DNA of 12,557 bases from contig CAJQMX010000228.1 of assembly GCA_905479515.1 (NCBI GenBank), positions 1 through 12,557 on the forward strand, given 5' to 3'. Each line of letters opens with the position of its first letter. Position 1 is the stretch's first letter. The notes below the pieces were generated by a model. The model had not been told where the DNA came from. It was given only the letters and a program-made list of their open reading frames with translations, and searched no databases. This document shows positions 7,261 to 12,557 of the stretch, piece by piece. The DNA is from an uncultured Parasphingopyxis sp. (lineage in GTDB: Bacteria; Pseudomonadota; Alphaproteobacteria; Sphingomonadales; Sphingomonadaceae). The translations under genes were made by a program, and so were the position numbers.

Positions 7261-8169
7261 ATGCGACGCAACCCTATTCGAAACCGTATATTTCGGCCCC
7301 TCGCCCTGGCCCTGTCGGCGATGATCGGACTGGGCGCCCCTGCCCCGCTTTCCGCTGCATGCAGCGCGACCGCAATTGCGGGGCAGGACGCGGTATTCAC
7401 TGTGCCGTTCGAGATCGTCCATGGCCGTGTTTATGTAATGGCCCGGGTCAATGGCGAGGGGCCATACCGCTTCGCCGTGGATACCGGGGCCAGCGGCTGG
7501 GGCCGCGCTGATGCCAGCCTGACGACCGCGCTCGCCCTGCCCGTCACCCGGACGACCGAAACCAGCGACGGCATTACCGAAGCGACCGTTGAGATGGTCC
7601 GGCTGGAATCGCTGGAGCTGGGTGGGCTCGTGCACCGGGATCTCGATGTCATCACCCGGGATTATAGCAGCAACGCGCCGCCCGATGCCGCCCTGTCGGG
7701 TATTATCGGGCGTGAATTTTTCGAAGACGGGCTGCTCGTCATCGATTTTCCGGCCCAGACCCTGACCTTCAGCAGAAGCGCCGCGCCACTGGCGGACGAT
7801 GGCGAGACGCTGGCCTATGAACGGCCATTCCGCATCCCGGTCCGCATCGGCGATATCGAGACGGAGGGCAATCTCGATACCGGCGCGAACGTCACCCTGG
7901 TCTTCCCGCAATCGCTTTACGAGCGGGTCGCGGCCAGCGCGCTTGAGGTGGCCGGGCAGGGCACCTTGATGAACACGGTGATCGAAGCCAATCGCGGAAC
8001 CGTCCACGGCCCCATCGCGATTGGCGGGCTCAGCCTGACGGATGTCGAGGTGCGTGTGTCGGATCGCTATCCCGAGCTGCTGATCGGCGGCCATGTGCTG
8101 CGTGAAGCCGTGGTGGCGATCGACCAGCGCAGCCGCCGCGTCTCCCTGTGCACGGGCGCGGACCAGTAG
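7261..8169 (+). CDS. Exported two-motif aspartyl protease (retropepsin/pepsin-like)
   Basis: The 302-aa protein has a Sec signal peptide (Arg-rich start, hydrophobic residues 13-30, cleavage probably after SAA at 31-33). Two aspartyl-protease active-site loops follow: VDTGASG (73-79) and LDTGANV (205-211). Each lies in a repeated half with strands of the pepsin type, ending in motifs like SGIIGREFF (146-154) and ELLIGGHVL (272-280), the psi-loop partners. Pepsins use one Asp from each lobe of one chain, which would fit here. Retropepsin-like bacterial proteins more often have one such motif and dimerise. It would act in the periplasm or on the cell surface; the substrate is unknown. AGCGGGG precedes the ATG at 7261. 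It converges with the HTH gene, with 36 bases between the stops. Confidence 0.85.
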   Translation: MRRNPIRNRIFRPLALALSAMIGLGAPAPLSAACSATAIAGQDAVFTVPFEIVHGRVYVMARVNGEGPYRFAVDTGASGWGRADASLTTALALPVTRTTETSDGITEATVEMVRLESLELGGLVHRDLDVITRDYSSNAPPDAALSGIIGREFFEDGLLVIDFPAQTLTFSRSAAPLADDGETLAYERPFRIPVRIGDIETEGNLDTGANVTLVFPQSLYERVAASALEVAGQGTLMNTVIEANRGTVHGPIAIGGLSLTDVEVRVSDRYPELLIGGHVLREAVVAIDQRSRRVSLCTGADQ

Positions 8170-8205
8170 CGGAAATCGAGAAGGGCAGGGTGCGGCAGTT
8201 GACAC

Positions 8206-8763
8206 TCAACGCCCCTTTTCCTGTCCGTGATCTGCCTCCCTGTGCGGCGCGGCGGGCGCAGGGCTGATCCGCCGGTCCGCCCGCTTCAGCAAGCCGAAAA
8301 GCGCGGAACTGTCGGCTTTCCGCTCCGTCCCGATATAGCGGCCCCTGCGCAGGACAGGGCGATAGGTGCCGTGCCGGATGCGCTGCATCACCCCATCGAG
8401 TGTGACCTTTCGCAGCGGCGTTGCAGGCCTGTTCTGTGCACCGGAAATCCCGCCCCCCAAGATGCAATCCCAGGCCGCGCAAAACCCCTCCGCGTCCTTC
8501 CTCCGCCGCAACCGATATGCCCCCTCCCGGCTCATCCCGACCTTGGCAGCGGCCGTGCGCACACAGCGCGTCTCGGCCAGATAGCCGATAAAGGCGGCCT
8601 GCCGCTGCGGCGTCCAGCCGTCACGCCGGGCGCGCCCCGTTCGGGTATTGGCAGGAACGGGCGTAAAGGCGGGGATGCGCGAGAGGCGGCGTGACTGGAT
8701 TTCTGCGCTGCGAGGATGTGGGGCAGAGCGGGGGTGCGGGGTGGAGGAAGCGGCGCGCGTCAT
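8206..8763 (-). CDS. Small helix-turn-helix protein
   Basis: The 185-aa protein has a disordered Pro/Arg/Ser-rich N-terminus (1-45, containing PHPRSA twice). A compact HTH core follows at about 48-92: RDGWTPQRQAAFIGYLAETR, then VRTAAAKVGMSREGAYRLRRR. This resembles terminase-small-subunit or Hin-type HTHs and small regulators scattered in sphingomonads. The C-terminus is basic and Pro-rich. It may bind DNA as a regulator, but no effector domain is visible. No Shine-Dalgarno precedes the ATG. The promoter-like boxes at 8770-8798 would place the transcript start at or next to the ATG, suggesting a leaderless mRNA. Its promoter and first codons are repeated at 9303-9429. High GC may have lengthened the frame at the C-terminus. 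Confidence 0.6.
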   Translation of the reverse strand: MTRAASSTPHPRSAPHPRSAEIQSRRLSRIPAFTPVPANTRTGRARRDGWTPQRQAAFIGYLAETRCVRTAAAKVGMSREGAYRLRRRKDAEGFCAAWDCILGGGISGAQNRPATPLRKVTLDGVMQRIRHGTYRPVLRRGRYIGTERKADSSALFGLLKRADRRISPAPAAPHREADHGQEKGR

Positions 8764-8802
8764 GCGCTGAGTGCAACAAGGATTTTCCTACATTGCAAGG
8801 AT
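8659..8802. repeat. Direct repeat copy A: HTH promoter and 5' end
   Basis: This segment aligns with 9303-9429. Shared blocks include the GGCGGGGATGCGCGAGA stretch, GAGCGGGGGTG, GCGCGTCATGCGC, GAGTGCAACA and the 18-base TTTTCCTACATTGCAAGG. Copy A is longer because an internal stretch encoding a second PHPRSA is missing from copy B. It ends 4 bases before the stop of the zinc-ribbon gene at 8806. Confidence 0.8.
8770..8798 (-). promoter_or_regulatory. Putative promoter of the HTH gene
   Basis: On the minus strand, TTGCAA (8798-8793) and TGCACT (8775-8770) lie 17 bases apart, and the ATG follows 6 bases later. The same boxes, 17-base spacing and 6-base gap recur in copy B (9424-9396). TTGCA appears in both boxes, so it could also be a repeated operator half-site. 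The TGTAGGAAAA between them is conserved too. Confidence 0.4.
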
Positions 8803-8805
8803 GGG

Positions 8806-9225
8806 CTACATAAGTTCGTCGTACAGTGTGACCACCAGGGCCACGCCGAGCAGCACAGTCGCCAGCCGCCACATGATCTGATGCACCCCCATATCGACCC
8901 GCCCGGTGCGGATGCGGCGAATACCGACAACAATCCCGAGCGCGCTGATCATGCCGATCAGCGCGAGCAGGGCCAGGATGCCATAGGCCATGGACCGGCT
9001 GCCGTTGAAACTCTCGCCCGTCGGATCGAACATGAGCGGCGTCAGCAGCCAGGCGAGCACCGTCATGCCAGCGGTGAAGATGATACCGACGATAACGCTC
9101 ACCCAACCGTTGATCCGTGCCGAGTGCATCGTCACCGTTTCGCCGCCGCAATAGTCGCACGTTGCCGCCTCGCCCCGATAGGGGACCGCACAATCCGCCG
9201 TCGCGCAAATCCTGTCTTCGCCCAT
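8806..9225 (-). CDS. Zinc-ribbon, three-helix membrane protein (paralogue of 4739-5170)
   Basis: The 139-aa protein starts at ATG 9225 behind GGAGGGAG. A longer frame from 9285 has no ribosome site and spoils the Cys alignment. Cys7, Cys12, Cys23 and Cys26 form an N-terminal zinc ribbon, and three membrane helices follow at about 40-61, 80-101 and 115-134. The Cys positions, GG at 27-28 and GW at 40-41 are identical to those of the protein at 4739-5170, while the rest is strongly diverged, so the duplication is old. Function is unknown. The gene sits exactly between two direct repeats of the HTH 5' end, and its stop is 42 bases before the HTH start, on the same strand. Confidence 0.8.
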   Translation of the reverse strand: MGEDRICATADCAVPYRGEAATCDYCGGETVTMHSARINGWVSVIVGIIFTAGMTVLAWLLTPLMFDPTGESFNGSRSMAYGILALLALIGMISALGIVVGIRRIRTGRVDMGVHQIMWRLATVLLGVALVVTLYDELM

Positions 9226-9302
9226 GGTTTCTCCCTCCTGCGGTGCCGCAGTATAGCCGAATTGCAGGCGAAAGTGCAGGGCCATGGATCACGGCTGGGA
9301 TC

Positions 9303-9389
9303 GGGCGTTAAGGCGGGGATGCGCGAGATATGGCGCGACTCGACGGCGGCGGAGCGGGGGTGGGAGGAGGAGGAAGAAAGGCGCGTCAT
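9303..9389 (-). pseudogene. Truncated 5' fragment of the HTH gene
   Basis: Starting at an ATG at 9389, the first 29 or so codons (MTRLSSSSSHPRSA, then SRHISRIPALTP) match the N-terminus of the HTH protein at 8206-8763 (MTRAASSTPHPRSA, then SRRLSRIPAFTP). Homology stops near 9303, before the HTH core, and the frame then runs into unrelated sequence overlapping the zinc-ribbon gene. It is a remnant and not a working gene, although its promoter-like boxes are intact. Confidence 0.7.
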
Positions 9390-9429
9390 GCGCGGAGTGC
9401 AACATGACTTTTCCTACATTGCAAGGGAT
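9303..9429. repeat. Direct repeat copy B: HTH promoter and 5' end
   Basis: This is the second copy of the repeat at 8659-8802. Its outer end (9429) is also where the GC-rich sequence gives way to the AT-richer island, so it may mark a recombination junction. The promoter-like boxes (TTGCAA at 9424-9419, TGCACT at 9401-9396) are the same as in copy A. Confidence 0.78.
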
Positions 9430-9492
9430 TCGAACGATCCAATTAGTGCGCGGTCACCGTAACCGGCTTTACGGCACAAACTGTGGATCTAT

Positions 9493-10761
9493 CTATGAAG
9501 CTAGATCTCTCGCCAAGAATATGCCGCGATCCTCAGCCAACAGCCTCACATACCCGCGCATGATGTTTTCTCGAAAGGCAAACCAGCCTGACCCATAACC
9601 GACGACCACATGACCGTGAGTTTCTTTTCTAAGGTTCAAAAGCCTTTGATTCAGTGTATTTTTCTTCATCGGAGTATGATCTTCGACGTCTTTGGCAAGG
9701 CGCTTATAGGATTCCTCATAGATTGAGCTAATCTGCCGCTGAGTCTCAGTCTTGTCGGCCAGCGACCAAAGGGCCATTTCGTATTCAAGCGTATTTTTCG
9801 TCTTTTGTGTAGCGATCCGATAGGCAGACTTATGCTCAACATCAGTTCTTTCGAGTGTGCCCTTAATAGCCGCCTTAAAATGTTCGTGCGTTGGCTTGTT
9901 GCAAGTCTCAGGGTCATCATGCATGGCCCAAAATAAGCTCTCTGCAATTAGGTGAACATAATGCGGGAAACCGTCGCTCAGAATGCTGGATCGGATCAGA
10001 AACTCTTTGTTTACGCCAACATCGATTTCATTGGCAACAGATTGTATGATGTTCCACAACTCGTCGTGGGAAATTGGCGTAAGCTCTATTGCTTCGAGTT
10101 TCCTAGCAGCGGACGGGTGGTTTCCTAGAAGGTCTTCTACGGTTGTCCCTATTCCGGAAAAAATGAACTTCGTTTGGTCTTGAACTGAAGATATGCTGTT
10201 GACGAATTCTGCAATTCGTATTTTTTCCTCTGGTGATTTGATGCGCTCAAGTTCATCTATGACGACCACTGTAGCGCTCTTGCGTCGGGAATTAATATAA
10301 CGGATAATATTAGTTGCTTCATTGATATCTTTCGGCGGTCCGAACGATGCAGTGGCTTGAGTTTTTCCAGTGTAACTTGCGTTTCCTAGTCCCGGAATTC
10401 CACCTGATAAGCTAATCGGCGAACCGATCGTTTCCATTCTCTCTTTGAGCGGCAGCGCGTTATTGCCAACCGCTAGCATAATATCAGAGAATGTCGAATT
10501 CTCGCTGGCCAATACGTAGATCGGTTCTTCAGAAGTATCTTGATGCAGGTATGCTGCTGTCAGTGCCAGTGATGTCTTCCCGATCCCACGATCACCGTAG
10601 ATAAATATATGGCGACCGGGTGAATTGAATGCTCTTTCGATTTGAGTCAGCCTCTGCGCGCGACCGAATAGCCGTTCTGGCGTTGTTATGTGCGCAGAAG
10701 GAGTGAGCCGTTGTGACAGAACCTCTTTGAGTTTTTCTTGGTCGCAGCAGGGGATAGTCAT
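9493..10761 (-). CDS. AAA+/STAND-like ATPase with C-terminal winged-helix-like domain
   Basis: The 422-aa protein has an ORC/CDC6- or STAND-type P-loop NTPase core. LFGRAQRL (31-38) is the box before the nucleotide site, GDRGIGKTS (56-64) is Walker A, VVVIDELER (165-173) is Walker B with Asp169-Glu170, and FIFSGIG (199-205) is a sensor-1-like strand. A Gly/Ser-rich insert lies at 110-142. Residues 225-300 form the small helical lid. Residues 320-422 look like a winged-helix-type or effector-recognition domain (QRLLNLRKE, then GWFAFRENIMRGYVRLL). No nuclease, TIR, protease or membrane domain is visible, so any effector would be a separate protein. TTGACC at 10795-10790 is a possible -35 box. 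Sequence is AT-richer than upstream genes, suggesting transfer. Function is unknown; a sensor/switch role is inferred. Confidence 0.82.
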   Translation of the reverse strand: MTIPCCDQEKLKEVLSQRLTPSAHITTPERLFGRAQRLTQIERAFNSPGRHIFIYGDRGIGKTSLALTAAYLHQDTSEEPIYVLASENSTFSDIMLAVGNNALPLKERMETIGSPISLSGGIPGLGNASYTGKTQATASFGPPKDINEATNIIRYINSRRKSATVVVIDELERIKSPEEKIRIAEFVNSISSVQDQTKFIFSGIGTTVEDLLGNHPSAARKLEAIELTPISHDELWNIIQSVANEIDVGVNKEFLIRSSILSDGFPHYVHLIAESLFWAMHDDPETCNKPTHEHFKAAIKGTLERTDVEHKSAYRIATQKTKNTLEYEMALWSLADKTETQRQISSIYEESYKRLAKDVEDHTPMKKNTLNQRLLNLRKETHGHVVVGYGSGWFAFRENIMRGYVRLLAEDRGIFLARDLAS

Positions 10762-10899
10762 ACTCTTAAGTGAGCTTTTGCCTACAGTTGGTCAAGGGTA
10801 GTCATGACGCGTTGCTGGAGTTCTTCCTTTCGCTTCCGTTGGATACACTGACACTAGGGTATGCGCAGCCTTGAACGAACATGATCTGTAAATCGAAGC

Positions 10900-10935
10900 C
10901 CGAAATTCCGGACGAAATTTCGGCAACTATATACT
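10900..10935 (+). promoter_or_regulatory. Palindrome and -10 box before the 61-aa gene
   Basis: CCGAAATT (10900-10907) and AATTTCGG (10916-10923) form a perfect 8-base inverted repeat with an 8-base spacer. TATACT (10930-10935) follows and is a good -10 box, so the palindrome covers the -35 region where a repressor would act. A start near 10942 would leave a short leader with TAGGAGG. The stretch between the ATPase start (10761) and here, about 140 bases, shows no other recognisable element. Confidence 0.45.
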
Positions 10936-10952
10936 TGACGTAGGAGGCTCTG

Positions 10953-11138
10953 ATTCGTACCGACACTCAAGACAGGCCGGTGCTAAATGAAGAGATGTTT
11001 GAGGCTGAAGCGTTAGTCTTAGCTTACGAGACAGAAGGTGGCTTCACCCCAAGGGAATTAATCGAAGGGATACTCGAAATTTTCGAGGCCGAAGTCACTG
11101 CGGATGTTATTATGCAGCGATTCCACAGTCCGGAATAG
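10953..11138 (+). CDS. Small acidic protein with apparent ATT start (61 aa)
   Basis: An open frame runs to TAG at 11136-11138. TAGGAGG (10941-10947) is followed 5 bases later by ATT at 10953, which would give MRTDTQDRPVLNEEMF and so on. CTG at 10950 is closer to the ribosome site, and GTG at 10980 (52 aa) is the first conventional start but is 32 bases away. The product is acidic and mostly helical (NEEMFEAEALVLAY, then TPRELIEGILEIFEAEVT). No known domain is recognised. The last 81 bases overlap the end of the 198-aa gene on the other strand. ATT starts are very rare, so an ATG-to-ATT mutation that silenced the gene is an alternative. Confidence 0.5.
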   Translation: MRTDTQDRPVLNEEMFEAEALVLAYETEGGFTPRELIEGILEIFEAEVTADVIMQRFHSPE

Positions 11139-11654
11139 GTTTAGTGCGTTTTGGGCCAGAGTGAGAACATCCCTAACCGAATAGGTTTTGGTTTCTCTCG
11201 AGCGGCCCCCATGAATGACGCGCTGATTGTAAACGTTGAACGATGTTCCACTTCTGTCGAGAAGGGCAATCCCGTGGATAGTGTGGTGCCGCGCCCATTT
11301 GAGCGATTGAATTTCCGCTATGATGTCACGCAATTGCTCATGCCGCGCCTTCGGCACTATGTTTTGAGTTATTGCCTTTTTGAGGTAAGCTAGCTTGTTG
11401 TCGAGGCTGACTGGTAAATTGGCTTGGATCGTAGAATCGCCTCGCTCATGTATCGTGTCGATCAGGAAATCTATACCGTTTTCGAGGACCGCCCATCCTA
11501 CTGTTGAACGACCGATGGCAATCGTCATTTGGTCGCTCATCTCATCAGTGATTTCTCGAAACCTCTGTTCCGAAGCGCTTTTACGGCGCTTTGCACGGCG
11601 CAGCTTGAAATTGTAGTATAATAGCCGCGCATTAACCGATAGGCGACGAAGCAT
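11058..11654 (-). CDS. HEPN-like protein with RX4H motif (198 aa)
   Basis: The protein has a basic N-terminus (residues 1-30, rich in Arg/Lys) and an all-helical core. The core reads VGWAVLENGIDFLIDTI (52-68), then LPVSLDNKLAYLKKAI (80-95), then LRDIIAEIQSLKWARHHTIHG (108-128). R122-HHTI-H127 fits the RX4-6H motif of HEPN RNases, and the helix order before it (WA-LE-ID, P-SL--K) recurs in hypothetical proteins of this kind. If active it would cut RNA as a dimer, but this rests on one motif and the helix pattern. A neighbouring NTPase gene 297 bases away is suggestive. The ATG at 11654 lacks a good ribosome site; Met39 or Met43 are possible later starts and would keep the core. It overlaps two plus-strand genes at its two ends. 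Confidence 0.6.
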   Translation of the reverse strand: MLRRLSVNARLLYYNFKLRRAKRRKSASEQRFREITDEMSDQMTIAIGRSTVGWAVLENGIDFLIDTIHERGDSTIQANLPVSLDNKLAYLKKAITQNIVPKARHEQLRDIIAEIQSLKWARHHTIHGIALLDRSGTSFNVYNQRVIHGGRSRETKTYSVRDVLTLAQNALNLFRTVESLHNNIRSDFGLENFEYPFD

Positions 11655-11766
11655 GGCAGATCCCGATCAAGAGAAAATGGACAAGGTGCTAGAGCGGATG
11701 CTGAAAACGCCGCCGAAGCCGTTTACGCCGAAGAAAGGCGGGGAGAAAGACAATGGAACTGAGTAG
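11653..11766 (+). CDS. Tiny basic-tailed hypothetical protein (37 aa)
   Basis: ATG at 11653 begins MADPDQEKMDKVLERMLKTP and continues with a Pro/Lys-rich tail, ending at TAG 11764-11766. The layout, a short charged helix followed by a P-K-P linker, is seen in other tiny alphaproteobacterial ORFs. Its ATG overlaps the ATG of the divergent HEPN-like gene within CATG (11652-11655), so both start at the same point on opposite strands. The ribosome site is weak (GGCGACGAAG). It may be a real small gene or chance. Confidence 0.45.
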   Translation: MADPDQEKMDKVLERMLKTPPKPFTPKKGGEKDNGTE

Positions 11767-11777
11767 AAGCGAAGGAC

Positions 11778-12026
11778 CTAACCGGGCTTCCCCAGCTTCC
11801 GATCCACGTCCAATGAAACCAGCTCTATTTGTGCCGTCGCCGTTGCCGCGATTTCACGAAGCTCTTGCTCATACTCGGGATAGTTCTCGATTACATTCGC
11901 TAGGCTATCGTCTAGCAAGGCTGTGGCGTGCTTTTTTTTAATGACTTTGATTGCCACCAAGGCAGACACTAGATCGACCACCATTCGCAATGCAAAGGCT
12001 GCACCAGGACCGGTTCTTTCGTCCAT
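11778..12026 (-). CDS. Hypothetical protein (82 aa)
   Basis: A strong AGGAGG lies 6 bases before the ATG at 12026. The 82-aa product has a hydrophobic helix at 11-29 (FALRMVVDLVSALVAIKVI). This could be one membrane segment or a buried helix, and a Lys run follows it (30-32). The remainder is acidic and helical (LLDDSLANVIENYPEYEQELREI, residues 37-59 in part), ending in DRKLGKPG. No family is recognised. It lies between the HEPN-like region and the IS, 54 bases downstream of the transposase stop on the same strand, so it could be a passenger or the next resident gene. Confidence 0.65.
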   Translation of the reverse strand: MDERTGPGAAFALRMVVDLVSALVAIKVIKKKHATALLDDSLANVIENYPEYEQELREIAATATAQIELVSLDVDRKLGKPG

Positions 12027-12041
12027 TATTACCTCCTGAGT

Positions 12042-12058
12042 CGCTTATTTCGCAAGCG
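12042..12058. repeat. Small inverted repeat after the transposase
   Basis: CGCTT (12042-12046) pairs with AAGCG (12054-12058). The repeat lies between the transposase stop and the 82-aa gene, where an IS end would be expected, but it is too short to call a terminal repeat. The other IS end lies outside the window. Confidence 0.25.
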
Positions 12059-12080
12059 TAGGAGAGCTTTGGCTTTCTGC

Positions 12081-12557
12081 CTAGGCGTACGCGCTTTCGT
12101 CAGTCCGCCGATAGGTCAAACGCTTGCCCGCGATACCAGCTAGGATAGCGTCTGTGCGCTCGCCATCGGTATCGTTGCGGGTGTTATAGCGAAAGTCGAA
12201 CTCGGCGCTGTAGCGGCTCAAGTGGGCCTCGCTGACATGGTGGTAAATGCCGATGATGCCGCGCTTGAAGATCGAGAAGAAGTTTTCAACCGTATTGGAA
12301 TGCTTGAAGCCGCCGTGGGTGACATACTCGCCAGCGGAATGAACGACTGTGGAGTGACCAGCGAACTCGCGACCGACACGAGTATAAACCGTGCTTTCAT
12401 CGGTCATGAGATGCGAGCGACGGTCAATGTTTGTGACAATCAGCGGGCGCAGCGTTTTGGCGTTGACGTTGGCAACATGGAAGCTGCGGGCTTTGCCGTC
12501 GCGTTCAACTAGGGACACCATAGCCATCTTGGCGCGTACCTTGCGGGTTGCCCGGTT
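12081..12557 (-). CDS. IS1595-family transposase, C-terminal part (cut by window edge)
   Basis: The frame is open to the last base, so the N-terminus lies outside the window; an internal ATG at 12527 is unlikely to be the start. The visible 158 or so residues show the ISXO2/IS1595 DDE-type catalytic core. There is a strand ending in VSLVERDGKARSFHV, then MTDESTVYTRVG with the second acidic pair, then HSAGEYVTHGGFKHSNTVEN. The block FFSIFKRGIIGIYHHVSEAH follows, then the closing SRYSAEFDFRYNTRN. The transposase moves its IS by cut or copy and paste. Upstream residues RATRKVRAK are the normal continuation. No frameshift is seen in the visible part. Confidence 0.88.
   Translation of the reverse strand, partial: NRATRKVRAKMAMVSLVERDGKARSFHVANVNAKTLRPLIVTNIDRRSHLMTDESTVYTRVGREFAGHSTVVHSAGEYVTHGGFKHSNTVENFFSIFKRGIIGIYHHVSEAHLSRYSAEFDFRYNTRNDTDGERTDAILAGIAGKRLTYRRTDESAYA
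12081..12557 (-). mobile_element. Right-edge insertion sequence of the IS1595 family (partial)
   Basis: The transposase fragment at 12081-12557 implies an element whose right part is beyond the window. Its left boundary must lie between 12027 and 12080 if the 82-aa gene is not part of it, or left of 11778 if that gene is a passenger. No terminal inverted repeat or target duplication can be confirmed with only one end. Confidence 0.6.

Noticed and set aside
5791..8205. Very long open minus-strand frame upstream of and in frame with the SnoaL-like gene
   Set aside because: It is antisense to three well-supported plus-strand genes, its translation is low-complexity (Gly/Arg/Asp/His-rich) and it matches no family. 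High GC at codon position three of the real genes removes stops on the other strand. The signal peptide at 5790 marks the true start.
9226..9285. N-terminal extension of the second zinc-ribbon protein from an ATG at 9285
   Set aside because: There is no ribosome site at 9285, while GGAGGGAG precedes 9225. The shorter start brings all four Cys to the same numbers as in the paralogue.
9426..9435. GGATTCGAAC, resembling the reverse complement of a tRNA T-loop at the island junction
   Set aside because: The neighbouring bases cannot form a T-stem, acceptor stem or anticodon arm, and part of the flank belongs to the HTH repeat, so it is neither a tRNA nor a convincing attachment site.
9493..12026. 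Known named defence system (for example a CRISPR, restriction-modification or retron locus)
   Set aside because: No Cas, methylase, restriction, reverse transcriptase or repeat-spacer array is present. The ATPase and HEPN-like protein do not match a named system that I can support from sequence alone.

Overview
The window reads as a chromosomal piece of a GC-rich alphaproteobacterium, most likely from the Sphingomonadales. This is inferred from the G+C-rich codon use, the mix of families (DUF2505, a metY-type enzyme, a PhnA-like small protein next to a Lys-rich peptide, a TauE/SafE permease, a two-motif aspartyl protease) and the small HTH protein at 8206-8763. No rRNA, tRNA or CRISPR array is visible.

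Positions 1-8205 are ordinary housekeeping and envelope genes. They are a PlsC-like acyltransferase (108-701); a metY-DUF2505 pair on the minus strand (2539-725); a secreted S41 lipoprotein peptidase (2680-4158) divergent from metY; a 45-aa Lys-rich peptide followed after 3 nt by a PhnA-C-type protein with a TTG start (4267-4722); a zinc-ribbon/three-helix membrane protein (4739-5170, minus); an exported NTF2/SnoaL-like protein (5260-5790, minus); a globin-like protein and a TauE/SafE permease 15 nt apart (5983-7179); and an exported aspartyl protease (7261-8169).

Positions 8206-9430 are a rearranged patch. A small HTH protein (8206-8763) is followed, going upstream on its own strand, by a second zinc-ribbon/three-helix membrane protein (8806-9225). 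Upstream of that lies a second, truncated copy of the promoter and first codons of the HTH gene (9303-9429). The second membrane protein is a paralogue of the one at 4739-5170: all four zinc-binding Cys are at identical residue numbers. It is bracketed by direct repeats of the HTH 5' end.

From about 9430 to the right edge the base composition drops visibly (26 of 60 G+C in row 10261-10320, against 36 of 60 in row 7861-7920). This looks like an acquired island. It holds a 422-aa AAA+/STAND-like ATPase (9493-10761, minus), a 198-aa protein with an RX4H HEPN-like motif (11058-11654, minus), two very small plus-strand genes (10953-11138 and 11653-11766), an 82-aa unknown (11778-12026, minus) and the C-terminal part of an IS1595-family transposase running off the right edge. 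The combination of a stand-alone NTPase, a candidate HEPN RNase, tiny ORFs and an IS is the best candidate here for an undescribed, possibly defence-type, locus. That role is inferred; no function is shown by the sequence. The 61-aa gene has a convincing promoter, palindrome and Shine-Dalgarno, but the codon at the right distance is ATT.
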